Below, one piece after another: positions 34,243-43,336 of a stretch of DNA of 64,000 bases (positions are counted from its first letter, which is position 1; each line of letters begins with the position of its first letter). The position numbers were made by a program, and so were the translations under genes. Source of the stretch: CAYJDP01 sp964371025 (GTDB lineage Bacteria; Bacillota_I; Bacilli_A; RF39; UBA660); the NCBI GenBank assembly GCA_964371025.1, contig CAYJKH010000004.1, positions 62,001-126,000 of the forward strand. The letters run 5' to 3'. A model generated the notes under the pieces. It did not search any database. It was given only the letters and a program-made list of their open reading frames with translations, and was not told the DNA's origin.

Positions 34243-36201
34243 TTATATAGATTTATTTTTTTGATCCTGATACTTAACTCTAATATATTCAACATTATAA
34301 ATTTTTTTAGATTTTTCTATATTAGAATCGTATTGAGATGCTACATAATCTTTATCAAGTGCAAAAATATAAAGATCTTCCTTTTCCTCTTTATATTTAT
34401 TAGTAATTACTAAACAAATCCCTAACTCTAATTTTTCAGCAGTTTTCAAATGATTTTTTTTCACTTTATCATAACATAATATAAATCGTGGTTTTGGTTT
34501 AACTAATTCATTAGAATCGTTACAATAATCAATAGTATCAAATATAATTTCATTATATGAACTCCCGCTCCTAATTATATTTTTAGGATTCATAATTTTA
34601 TTTGGTTTATCCGTAAAACTAGCACCTTGTTTGTATGATGAAAATGAATCAACTGGATAAGCATGACTAAGTCTTTTCATATTAAAATCAGTATACACCA
34701 ATGTATACATATCTTGAGGATCATGGTAAGTAGTTAATTTTTCATTTCCAATGTAACTAAAGCAGCCACTTTTTCTTTCAGCCTCTATTAATTTTTCATT
34801 TCCAGGGCTCGATGTATGTGTAGTAGTTGATTTAACTAAGGCTCTAAACGGTTTACCATCTAAAACTAAAAAATCTAATCCTGTTTGAGCAGATAATTCC
34901 AAATTTTTGTATTCGAGAATATTCGTATCATTAATCATTTCGTGTTTCATTTTATGATAAGCGTTATTTTTAGCCCCTCTAACATTATCATAAAATTTTT
35001 CAATTTGTTCTTCCTTATTCAACTCTTCATGTAAATTAATTATTGTATTAAAATCATATAATTTTATATGATTAATTTTATTATACATATCTAAATCTTT
35101 TTTACTTATTATATCATCTGGTATAGATAAATTATATGTTAGTAATTCATCAGTATCTCTTAAAACATTTGTTAAAGTATCCTCAAAATGATAATCAATA
35201 ATCATTTCAGATAAAACCAATTTAGTATCTAATTGCAAATATTCTTTTATAGCATTTTCTCCTAGTTTTACTATTTGTAAAAGAGGTTCTACCAAATTAT
35301 TAAACTCACCTTTTACTGTAATCTCACTTTTATTAATTAAATATTCATTAAGCATTTCCCTATTAACCCCATAGTTATTTTCTTTTATAAATGAAAATAA
35401 CTCAGAGTATAAAGAAAACATTTCATTTTCTTTATCTAAAGTAGTTATAAGTTTATTAACAAACTTTTTTCTTTCATTTTCAATGCCAGTAGCATCATTA
35501 TTTACCATTAAATTATTAGCTGCATACCTATAAACTGATGAATTATAAGTGTGGGTAACTCTATTAATAACATCTTTATTATCTAACATAAATATAGGCA
35601 AAATATATGGGTCTTTTGCTAAACTATTATAATCAAATTTTTGAATTACTGATAAGCTACTAGCATCAATCATATTATTTAATATATGGTCAATAGTTTC
35701 TTTTTTTAAAGAAAAGATTATATTTGCAAGTTCTTGATTAGAAAATTCATTATTATCCAAAACATAAATTTGTGTTTCTGAAAGAACTTGTTTAATTATT
35801 TCTACTATATTTTCATTATTTGTAGCTTTTAGGTATTTATAGTAATTGTTAAAAGCACTAGCCTCTAAATTATAAAAATAATCACCTGTAATTTCACGAT
35901 TATTAGCTATTAAATAGCAAAAATTATCATTTAAGAACAAATCAAATAATCCCTCATTTTTTGAAGTTAACATTGCATTAATATAACTTACTAGAAAAGG
36001 AATATCTGTCATTTCATTGATAGTATCATTATTCATAAATGCTAGTATACTATCTTTATTAAATTCACAAAAAAATGAATTAAGGATATATTTATTATCC
36101 TTATCTAAAATAATGTCTCTTACTTTTTTTTCTTTATAAAATATTTTCTTTTCTTCTACACTTAATTTTCTATCTATCTTTTTTAATTTTTCATAATTCA
36201 T
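34243..36201 (-). CDS. Hypothetical protein, 652 aa
   Basis: Large soluble protein I cannot name. The first 400 residues are helical and charged without clear repeats. The C-terminal 220 residues look like a conserved domain: LSAQTGLDFLVLDGKPFRALVK, CFSYIGNEKLTTYHDP, MYTLVYTDF, HAYPVDSFSSYKQGASF, SGSSYNEIIFDTI, and finally PKPRFILCYDKV with GICLVITN. The SYNEI and PKPRF-IL-YD pattern reminds me of C-terminal domains in uncharacterised proteins of Mollicutes-like gut bacteria. No signal peptide or membrane helix. Standalone; 43 bp upstream of znuA on the same strand. Confidence 0.6.
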   Translation of the reverse strand: MNYEKLKKIDRKLSVEEKKIFYKEKKVRDIILDKDNKYILNSFFCEFNKDSILAFMNNDTINEMTDIPFLVSYINAMLTSKNEGLFDLFLNDNFCYLIANNREITGDYFYNLEASAFNNYYKYLKATNNENIVEIIKQVLSETQIYVLDNNEFSNQELANIIFSLKKETIDHILNNMIDASSLSVIQKFDYNSLAKDPYILPIFMLDNKDVINRVTHTYNSSVYRYAANNLMVNNDATGIENERKKFVNKLITTLDKENEMFSLYSELFSFIKENNYGVNREMLNEYLINKSEITVKGEFNNLVEPLLQIVKLGENAIKEYLQLDTKLVLSEMIIDYHFEDTLTNVLRDTDELLTYNLSIPDDIISKKDLDMYNKINHIKLYDFNTIINLHEELNKEEQIEKFYDNVRGAKNNAYHKMKHEMINDTNILEYKNLELSAQTGLDFLVLDGKPFRALVKSTTTHTSSPGNEKLIEAERKSGCFSYIGNEKLTTYHDPQDMYTLVYTDFNMKRLSHAYPVDSFSSYKQGASFTDKPNKIMNPKNIIRSGSSYNEIIFDTIDYCNDSNELVKPKPRFILCYDKVKKNHLKTAEKLELGICLVITNKYKEEKEDLYIFALDKDYVASQYDSNIEKSKKIYNVEYIRVKYQDQKNKSI

Positions 36202-36274
36202 ATACTTACCTCTAACATATAAATTATATCATATCTCATCAATTATAAACTAGATTAAAATATTTATAAGTAAA

Positions 36275-36310
36275 TCAAAAGACTAAAACTATTCCAAATA
36301 ATTTTAGTCT
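36275..36310 (-). terminator. Terminator of ppdK
   Basis: Minus strand stem AGACTAAAA / TTTTAGTCT (36302-36310 with 36280-36288) extended by TATT/AATA with one mismatch. Confidence 0.7.
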
Positions 36311-36316
36311 ATATAT

Positions 36317-38938
36317 TTAAATAATATGTTCTAGTGCTGCTTGAGCTGCTGCTAGTCTTGCTATTGGTACTCGGTATGGAGAACAAGATACATATTCAAG
36401 TCCTATGTCATTAAAGAACTCAATACTAGAAGGATCTCCTCCATGTTCACCACATACTCCTAAGTGAATTTTTTTATTAGTAGTTTTAGCTAATTTTACG
36501 GAATTTTTAACTAACTGTCCTACTCCTTCTTGATCAAGTTTAGCAAATGGATCATTTTCTAATATTTTATTTTGATAATAACTATCTAAAAATTTAGTAG
36601 CATCATCTCTTGAATATCCATATGCCATTTGAGTTAAATCATTAGTTCCAAATGAGAAGAAATCAGCATGTTCTGCTATTTTATCAGCAATAATTGTTGC
36701 TCTTGGTATTTCGATCATTGTTCCTACTAAATATTTTATTTTAGTAGTTTTTTCTTTTTGAATTAAATCAGCTTCTTGATTAACTATATCTTTTACAAAT
36801 GTTAATTCATTAACTGTTCCTACTAACGGAATCATTATTTCGGGTACTATATTAATACCTTCTTCATTATTAACCTCAATTGCAGCCTCAATAATAGCTC
36901 TTGTTTGCATTTTAGCGATTTCTGGATAAGTGATTGATAAACGACAGCCTCTATGTCCCATCATTGGATTAAACTCATGTAATTCACTACATTTAGATTT
37001 AATGTCTTCTACTGATATATTCATCTCTTTTGATAATTCTACTATATCCTCTTCTTTACTTGGTAAAAATTCATGTAATGGTGGATCTAGATATCTTACA
37101 GTCATTGGTTTTTCTTTAACTGCTTTATACATGTTTTTAAAATCATCCTTTTGAAATGGAATTAATTCATTTAGGGCATCAATTCTAGTTTTTTCATCAC
37201 TTGCTAAAATCATTTTTCTAATTTTTATAATTCTACTTTTATCAAAAAACATATGCTCAGTACGGCAAAGTCCAATTCCTTCAGCACCGAGCTCCAATGC
37301 TTTATTAGTATCTGTTGGATTATCAGCATTTGCTCTAATTCCTAAAGTTCTAACTGAATCTGCCCACTCCATTATTTTGCTAAAGTTACCTGATATTTTT
37401 GCTTCTTCTGTTTTAATATTTCCTTGATATATTTTACCAGTTGAACCATCTAGGGAAATATAATCATCTTTAGTAAAGGTTATATTTCCTAAAGTAAACT
37501 CTTCTTTTTCTTCATTAATTTTTATATCATCACAACCTGATACACAACAAGTTCCCATACCACGAGCAACAACTGCTGCATGAGATGTCATTCCTCCTCG
37601 AACTGTTAAAATCCCTTGACTGGCATGCATTCCTTCAATATCTTCAGGAGATGTTTCAAGTCTTACTAAAATTACTTTTTCTCCTTTTTGACCACGTTTT
37701 TTAGCATCATCGGCATTAAATGAAATCCTACCAGATGCAGCACCAGGAGATGCCGCAAGTCCACTTCCAATTTCTTTGGCTTCTTTTATAGCATTCATAT
37801 CAAATGTTGGATGAAGTAATTGATCAAGAGATTTAGCATCTATTTTTAATACTGCTTCATTTTTAGTAATTAATTTCTCATCAACCATATCACATGCTAT
37901 TTGAAGAGCTGCTTGGGCTGTTCTTTTACCGTTTCTTGTTTGTAAGAAATATAGGGTTTTATCTTCAATAGTAAACTCCATATCTTGCATATCTTTATAA
38001 TGTTTTTCTAATTTTTTAGCAATTGTTACAAATTGTTCATAAACTTCAGGCATGTCTTCTTGTAATTTTTCAATTTTTTGAGGTGTTCTAACTCCTGCTA
38101 CAACATCTTCTCCTTGAGCATTAATTAAATATTCTCCATATATTTTATTTTCTCCAGTTGATGGATTTCTAGTAAATGCTACTCCTGTTCCAGAAGTATT
38201 ACCCATATTTCCAAATACCATTGATTGGATATTAACAGCAGTTCCCCAACTAGCGGGAATATCATTCATTCTTCTATAAACTACTGCTCGATTATTTTCC
38301 CAAGAATTAAACACCGCTTTTACTGCTCCTAGTAATTGAGTTTTAGCATCATTCGGAAATTCTTCTCCTTTATTATCTTTATAAATACCTTTAAAAAGTC
38401 TAACTAACTCTTTTAAATCATCCACTGTAAGATCTGTATCATTTTTAATATTACGCTTTTCTTTTACTTCATCAATTATTTTTTCAAAGTAAGACTTTTT
38501 AACATCCATTACAACATCAGCATACATTTGAATAAATCTACGGTATGAATCATAGGCAAATCTTTCATTATTAGTCTTTATCGCTAAAGCTTTAACTACT
38601 TCATCATTAAGTCCTAAATTTAGGATAGTATCCATCATTCCTGGCATTGAAGCACGAGATCCACTTCTTACTGATACAAGTAAAGGATTATTTATATCTC
38701 CAAACTTTTTATTAGTTATTTTCTCTAATTTTTCAATGTTTTCATATATTTCTTTTTCAATTGATTCTTTAATTTTCTTATTTTCTTTATAATAATCTAA
38801 ACAAGCATCAGTTGATATAGTAAATCCTTGGGGAATTGGTAGTCCTAAATTAGTCATTTCTGCTAAGTTAGCACCTTTTCCTCCAAGTATATTTTTCATA
38901 TTTTTATTACCTTCATTAAATAAGTATACAAATTTCAT
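36317..38938 (-). CDS. ppdK: Pyruvate, phosphate dikinase
   Basis: Interconverts PEP and pyruvate with ATP, phosphate and PPi. 873 aa, full length. N-terminal ATP-grasp part (NILGGKGANLAEMTNLGLP, SVRSGSRASMPGMMDTI), swivelling phosphohistidine domain with catalytic His in LTVRGGMTSHAAVVARGM, and C-terminal PEP/pyruvate barrel with GHRGCRL, GTMIEIPRA, SFGTNDLTQ and GVCGEHGGDP containing the catalytic Cys. With pyk in the same window the cell can run this step both ways. Own promoter and terminator. Confidence 0.97.
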   Translation of the reverse strand: MKFVYLFNEGNKNMKNILGGKGANLAEMTNLGLPIPQGFTISTDACLDYYKENKKIKESIEKEIYENIEKLEKITNKKFGDINNPLLVSVRSGSRASMPGMMDTILNLGLNDEVVKALAIKTNNERFAYDSYRRFIQMYADVVMDVKKSYFEKIIDEVKEKRNIKNDTDLTVDDLKELVRLFKGIYKDNKGEEFPNDAKTQLLGAVKAVFNSWENNRAVVYRRMNDIPASWGTAVNIQSMVFGNMGNTSGTGVAFTRNPSTGENKIYGEYLINAQGEDVVAGVRTPQKIEKLQEDMPEVYEQFVTIAKKLEKHYKDMQDMEFTIEDKTLYFLQTRNGKRTAQAALQIACDMVDEKLITKNEAVLKIDAKSLDQLLHPTFDMNAIKEAKEIGSGLAASPGAASGRISFNADDAKKRGQKGEKVILVRLETSPEDIEGMHASQGILTVRGGMTSHAAVVARGMGTCCVSGCDDIKINEEKEEFTLGNITFTKDDYISLDGSTGKIYQGNIKTEEAKISGNFSKIMEWADSVRTLGIRANADNPTDTNKALELGAEGIGLCRTEHMFFDKSRIIKIRKMILASDEKTRIDALNELIPFQKDDFKNMYKAVKEKPMTVRYLDPPLHEFLPSKEEDIVELSKEMNISVEDIKSKCSELHEFNPMMGHRGCRLSITYPEIAKMQTRAIIEAAIEVNNEEGINIVPEIMIPLVGTVNELTFVKDIVNQEADLIQKEKTTKIKYLVGTMIEIPRATIIADKIAEHADFFSFGTNDLTQMAYGYSRDDATKFLDSYYQNKILENDPFAKLDQEGVGQLVKNSVKLAKTTNKKIHLGVCGEHGGDPSSIEFFNDIGLEYVSCSPYRVPIARLAAAQAALEHII

Positions 38939-38960
38939 ATATCCTCCTTATACTATAATA

Positions 38961-38989
38961 AATATATCAATAATTAGAAAATTATACAA
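38961..38989 (-). promoter_or_regulatory. Promoter of ppdK
   Basis: Minus strand TTGTAT (38984-38989), 17-bp spacer, TATATT (38961-38966), 23 bp before the start codon with AAGGAGG between. Confidence 0.5.
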
Positions 38990-39006
38990 GAAAAAAAGTA
39001 TATCAG

Positions 39007-39492
39007 TTATGATATACCATTTATCAAAATTAAGATTAGTAACAAAACTCCTAAAGATAAAATTAAAAATATAAAAATAGTCATCAAAAGAGAAATAATT
39101 ATAGTATTTTTAATTTTTTTATTACTAGGGTTAATTAATTTATTTTTTGAAAATAATAATAATATATTTAAGAATGGGTAAAATAAATTACTTAAAATAA
39201 TATAAACATACGACTTATTTAAATATGTTAATAATAATGAGTTAATTCCTAATATAATTAAAATGAATAAAAACACTCCTACATAAGGTATAAATATGGA
39301 TAATAATCCAAATAAGATTAACGGATTGATATTAATAATTCTAGACACACACACTAGATTATAAATGGGAATTAGACTTTTATAAGCCTTAATTCCTATA
39401 TCTTTGAATACTTTATATAGACTTATTACATAAATAAGATAAATTATAATAATACTACTAATAATTATAATATTAAAAGTATCTATTTTTAT
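39007..39492 (-). CDS. DUF5684-like membrane protein without ordinary start codon
   Basis: Reading from the trx stop the open frame begins ATA-AAA-ATA at 39492 and runs to 39007: KIDTFNIIII, then a hydrophobic helix (SSIIIIYLIYVISLY), KVFKDIGIKAYKSLIPIYN, and several further membrane helices. The K-LIPIYN pattern is the core of DUF5684 (wider family: W-ALIPIYN). No ATG, GTG or TTG lies upstream of that core; the first GTG (39354) is after it. A start by ATA at 39492 or 39486, or a lost start codon, are the options. Sits directly after trx. Confidence 0.55.
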   Translation of the reverse strand: MKIDTFNIIIISSIIIIYLIYVISLYKVFKDIGIKAYKSLIPIYNLVCVSRIININPLILFGLLSIFIPYVGVFLFILIILGINSLLLTYLNKSYVYIILSNLFYPFLNILLLFSKNKLINPSNKKIKNTIIISLLMTIFIFLILSLGVLLLILILINGIS

Positions 39493-39494
39493 AC

Positions 39495-39788
39495 CTACTC
39501 ACTTTTACTAAATTCTTCTATTTCTTCTTTTGATAAAATACCACCAGTTTTAGCAATTAATTTATCATTTTTAAAAAGTAATATAGAAGGTACTGAAAAT
39601 ACTTTATATTCTTTTGCTAAATCAACGTTTTCATCAACATCAATTTTATAAATATCAATAGTATCTATCTCTTCTAAAGTAGGGGTTATCATTTTACAAG
39701 GTCCGCACCAAGTAGCAGAAAACACCACTAAAACTTTATCTTTTTTTATTACTTCTAAGAATTCATTTTTATTATTTATTATTTTCAT
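39495..39788 (-). CDS. Thioredoxin-like protein
   Basis: 97 aa, thioredoxin fold with catalytic WCGPCKM (residues about 26-32) and cis-Pro in FSVPSILLF. Reduces disulfides in the cytosol. The usual trxA has a longer N-terminus; this is slightly short but complete. Ten bases after cvpA. Confidence 0.9.
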   Translation of the reverse strand: MKIINNKNEFLEVIKKDKVLVVFSATWCGPCKMITPTLEEIDTIDIYKIDVDENVDLAKEYKVFSVPSILLFKNDKLIAKTGGILSKEEIEEFSKSE

Positions 39789-39797
39789 ATAAATCTC

Positions 39798-40514
39798 CTA
39801 TTCATATTTTTTTAATATATTATCTAAGTTTGATACATTATCTAATTTTTCTTTTTCTTCTAATACTTTTACTGTTTCAACATTAGTTATTTCATATTTT
39901 AATAACATATCCATTAATTGATTATCAGCTTCTATATTAGTAATTTTTTCATCCTGAATATTATTTGTTAATTCATAAACTTCATCGATTGGTTCAATTA
40001 CTTTATTAGTTTTATCTGATAAGAATAAACTATCATGAATTATATAGTCTATTACTTTGCTTTCACGATATAAATCAATATTTCCTAGTGGAATGGCAAG
40101 TAATAATAAAACTACAAATATAACAATATATCCTTCTACTAATCCAATTAAAAATCCAATTATTTTAGAAGGTATTTGTAAAATAATTGTCATATCTACT
40201 AGTTTTTGTAAAATCCCTGTGATTGCTAATATTATAGAAAAAACAAAGTATAAACCACCAAATACTAGTAAAAATCCTACTAATCGATACATTAATATAT
40301 TAAGAGAGTCTATTCCTTCAAAACTTCCCCAAAAATTAGAAAATGGTAAGTATGTACTTAAAATGTTACTTAATTCTTTTGAAAATGTAAATCCTAAGTA
40401 AAATACTATAATTGTTCCAATAATTGAAATAGCTCCTTTTATAGCACCTTTTTTAAGTCCTACTAGCCCACTCATAATTATTAATAATATTACTCCAATA
40501 TCAAAAACATTCAT
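39798..40514 (-). CDS. CvpA family membrane protein
   Basis: 238 aa. N-terminal part has four membrane segments and DIGVILLIIMSGLVGLKKGAI with YRLVGFLLVFGGLYF, which matches the CvpA/colicin V production family. A charged C-terminal tail (about 70 residues) is cytosolic or external. Role in Bacillota not settled (cell-wall or DNA uptake links). It starts an operon of cvpA-trx-(DUF5684-like). RBS AAGGAGG. Confidence 0.82.
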   Translation of the reverse strand: MNVFDIGVILLIIMSGLVGLKKGAIKGAISIIGTIIVFYLGFTFSKELSNILSTYLPFSNFWGSFEGIDSLNILMYRLVGFLLVFGGLYFVFSIILAITGILQKLVDMTIILQIPSKIIGFLIGLVEGYIVIFVVLLLLAIPLGNIDLYRESKVIDYIIHDSLFLSDKTNKVIEPIDEVYELTNNIQDEKITNIEADNQLMDMLLKYEITNVETVKVLEEKEKLDNVSNLDNILKKYE

Positions 40515-40562
40515 AAAAATTCCTCCTTGATTATTTATAGTATAAACTATTTTTTAAAAATA

Positions 40563-40571
40563 TGCTATAAT
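40563..40571 (+). promoter_or_regulatory. Extended -10 promoter of rnhC
   Basis: TGC-TATAAT (40563-40571), 17 bp before ATG 40589 with AGAGG between. No clear -35, as usual for extended -10 promoters. Confidence 0.55.
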
Positions 40572-40588
40572 TATTTAAGAGGTGTATT

Positions 40589-41494
40589 ATGAATATAGTT
40601 ATTAAAGTTGATGAAGAAACAAAAGCAAAAATGATTGAATATTATAAAGACAAAAAAAGAGATAAAGAAATCCCTTATGTTGTTTTTCAAGCAGATGAAG
40701 AAGATACTGTAATTACAATGTATACTTCAAATAAAGTAATGTTCCAAGGACTATCAGCAGATGTTGATGCTTCGATGTGGGGAATTGCCGTTGATCAAGC
40801 CAAAGAAAAAAATGAAGTTATTAAAGATATGACTTATTATAATATATCATCAGTTGGATCTGATGAAGTTGGTACGGGAGACTATTTTGGACCAATTGTT
40901 GTTAGTGCAGCCTACGTTAAAAAAGAAGAAATTAAATTTTTAGAAGATTTAGGAGTGGCTGATTCAAAAAAATTAAATGATGAGAAGATTTTAAAAATTG
41001 CTCCACTAATTGCAAAACAAATTAAATATAAAAGCACTATTTTATCTAATAAAGAATATAATGAAAAGTATTCTAAAAATGTAAATATGAATAAGATTAA
41101 AGCTCTTTTACATAATAAAGTATTACTGGAGTTAACTAATGAAATAGATGACAAATATGATTTAATTATAATTGATGAGTTTGCTCGTGAAAACCGTTAT
41201 TATGAGTATTTAAGTGATTGTAGTGAAGTTAAAAGAGGTTTAACTTTTCTAACTAAAGCGGAAGATAAAAATTTAGCAGTAGCAGCTGCTAGTATTATAT
41301 CTAGATATATATTTTTAAAAGAATTTGATAAACTATCAGATAGTGTTGCTCTTCCTCTTCCAAAAGGTGCAGGTGTTGAGGTTGATAAAATTGGAGAAGA
41401 ACTAGTAGAAAAATATAATGAAGATAAACTAAAAGATGTTGCTAAATTAAACTTTAAAAATACAGATCGTATTTTACATACTATGATATATTAA
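40589..41494 (+). CDS. rnhC: Ribonuclease HIII
   Basis: Cuts RNA in RNA-DNA hybrids. 301 aa with the N-terminal TBP-like domain of HIII (residues about 1-85) and the RNase H2-type core: GSDEVGTGDYFGPIVV (catalytic Asp-Glu), ADSKKLNDEKI, DEFAR and AVAAASIISRY (third acidic residue neighbourhood KAEDKNLAVAA). Single-gene transcript with a strong terminator. Confidence 0.95.
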   Translation: MNIVIKVDEETKAKMIEYYKDKKRDKEIPYVVFQADEEDTVITMYTSNKVMFQGLSADVDASMWGIAVDQAKEKNEVIKDMTYYNISSVGSDEVGTGDYFGPIVVSAAYVKKEEIKFLEDLGVADSKKLNDEKILKIAPLIAKQIKYKSTILSNKEYNEKYSKNVNMNKIKALLHNKVLLELTNEIDDKYDLIIIDEFARENRYYEYLSDCSEVKRGLTFLTKAEDKNLAVAAASIISRYIFLKEFDKLSDSVALPLPKGAGVEVDKIGEELVEKYNEDKLKDVAKLNFKNTDRILHTMIY

Positions 41495-41520
41495 AAAGAC
41501 AAGGAAACTTGTCTTTTTTA
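41493..41520. terminator. Bidirectional terminator rnhC
   Basis: Stem AAAAAGACAAG (41493-41503) / CTTGTCTTTTT (41508-41518) with a GAAA loop and T run. Confidence 0.9.
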
Positions 41521-41703
41521 GTGTTCTTCAAATCTTAAATATTTCTTTGTTTTTACTTCCTCTTTTTGAAGTAATAAAAATAGTTCATTTTCACACTGTT
41601 CACATATAATATTACTTTTAACTTCACTATACTCTTCTTTTACTTTTTTTAATAATATTATTGATCCTCTTCTTATACTTTTACTCCATACTTTTTCTAT
41701 CAT
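41518..41703 (-). CDS. Small CxxC protein, 61 aa
   Basis: Basic helical N-terminus (MIEKVWSKSIRRGSIILLKK), a CEQC pair near residue 37 that could bind zinc or iron, then NELFLLLQKEEV. GAGG eight bases before ATG 41703 sets the start (an in-frame ATG at 41739 has no site). Not recognised; could be a small regulatory or zinc-ribbon protein. Confidence 0.5.
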   Translation of the reverse strand: MIEKVWSKSIRRGSIILLKKVKEEYSEVKSNIICEQCENELFLLLQKEEVKTKKYLRFEEH

Positions 41704-41792
41704 ATTTCGTACCTCTATTTTAGTATAACATAAATCCAAAAAATACTATGTTTTTTTTAAATATATGATATATTTATATTATAGGAGGAAAA

Positions 41793-43307
41793 ATGAAAAA
41801 ATTAAAAAATAAAAAAATACTAATTCCAAGCATTATTTTAATATTAATAATAATTATTGGAGTTACAATCTATTTTATTAAAAGTAATAATATAGATTAT
41901 AGTCTAGTACATACTCAAATTGATACTAATAGTTGTGAGGATATTAAAACTACTAGTCATGAAATATTATTTTTAGTAAATGGTTACCCTTTAGTAGTTG
42001 ATACTAAAAGTGATGAGGTACACTATAACACTACTCAACTAACTACTGAATTGGCAAATGAAATTACTTTATGTAATTCTAAAGGATATGAGGTATTAGT
42101 TAATGAAGAAAAATTAACTAATAAGAAAAGTCTAGATATAAACCTAGATACACTAAGTATGGATGAATATATAAATATTACTCTTAGTAAAAATAATGAA
42201 GAAAAAGATGTATTAATTAGAACTTTACATGAAAACATTAACTTTTCCACACAAGGAGAAAGTGATGATGGTTACTATTATTTTGATTATAATAATGGTG
42301 CAGTTAAGATGGATAATGAAGGGAATGTTGTATTTTACAAAGTAACAGAGTTTATTAGAAATTTCAAAAAATATGAAATTGATGGTAAAACTTATTATGG
42401 TCATTTAGAACAAGCTTATGTTTACGATAATATTACTGTTGAAGGTGCTAAACATATGAAACTTATTGTAATGGATGATGAGTATAATATAGTAGATACT
42501 GTTGATTACTTAAATGCTAGTAATGGTATTCATGAAAATCATTCTCTAGAAAATCATGACTATCAAATACTTGATTTAGGACATTATATTGTAACAGCAT
42601 ACGTTGCAGAAGATGTTGATAATGTTTCTGCAGACTTAATGATCAATGATGATAAAGAGGCAAAAGTTGCAGCAGCAGTTTTCCAAGAAATAAAAGATGA
42701 TGAGCTAATATTTGAGTTTAATTCTATTAACTATCCAGAATTATATGAGTATAGTACTGATCGTAATAATTATGGAGATGATGAATATCAAGATTATATG
42801 CATTTAAACTCTGTTATAATTGATCCAAATGATGGTAATTATATTATTTCATTAAGAAGTATGGATGGAATTATTAAAGTTAATAAACAAACTTCTGATA
42901 TTATGTGGATTCTAGGAGGAATTGGTGATCAATTTGATGTTGGCAATTATCAACCATCACGTCAACACTATGCTACTATATCAATTAATGATACCTTAAC
43001 ATTATATGATAATGGTAATACAAATGAACAATCAAGAATCTTAGAGTATAAGTTAGATGAAGATAATAAAGAATTAATTAAAGCTAATGAATTCCAAATT
43101 GATGGATATTTTGGAAGTATAAGAGGTTCAACTATCAGATTATCAACTGATGAAAATATTTTCTTATCTGCTTGGGGTGAAACTCAAGATAACAAAGCAA
43201 TCATTACTGAATATAACTTTGATACTGATGAAAAAATATTAGAGATATATGATCATACAGAAGAATTAGATAGTAAAACATATCGAGTACATAAATATGA
43301 TAACTAA
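41793..43307 (+). CDS. Arylsulfotransferase-like (ASST) membrane-anchored protein
   Basis: 504 aa. One N-terminal membrane helix (residues about 8-30, ILIPSIILILIIIIGVTIY) so the rest lies outside the cell. The C-terminal half is a beta-propeller with HENHSLENHDY, a DYMHLNSV and DPNDGNYIISLRSMDGIIKVNK, IMWILGGIGDQF, SRQHYATISINDTLTLYDNGN, and SRILEYKLDEDNKE, the order seen in PF05935-type arylsulfotransferases. Those move sulfate between aryl groups; substrate here unknown. The first 160 residues are a separate beta-rich domain. RBS TAGGAGG. Confidence 0.75.
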   Translation: MKKLKNKKILIPSIILILIIIIGVTIYFIKSNNIDYSLVHTQIDTNSCEDIKTTSHEILFLVNGYPLVVDTKSDEVHYNTTQLTTELANEITLCNSKGYEVLVNEEKLTNKKSLDINLDTLSMDEYINITLSKNNEEKDVLIRTLHENINFSTQGESDDGYYYFDYNNGAVKMDNEGNVVFYKVTEFIRNFKKYEIDGKTYYGHLEQAYVYDNITVEGAKHMKLIVMDDEYNIVDTVDYLNASNGIHENHSLENHDYQILDLGHYIVTAYVAEDVDNVSADLMINDDKEAKVAAAVFQEIKDDELIFEFNSINYPELYEYSTDRNNYGDDEYQDYMHLNSVIIDPNDGNYIISLRSMDGIIKVNKQTSDIMWILGGIGDQFDVGNYQPSRQHYATISINDTLTLYDNGNTNEQSRILEYKLDEDNKELIKANEFQIDGYFGSIRGSTIRLSTDENIFLSAWGETQDNKAIITEYNFDTDEKILEIYDHTEELDSKTYRVHKYDN

Positions 43308-43308
43308 A

Positions 43309-43336
43309 AAAAGTAGAATATAATTCTACTTTTTAT
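43309..43336. terminator. Bidirectional terminator
   Basis: Stem AAAAAGTAGAAT (43309-43320) / ATTCTACTTTTT (43324-43335), 3-base loop. Serves the ASST-like gene and the dnaJ end. Confidence 0.85.
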
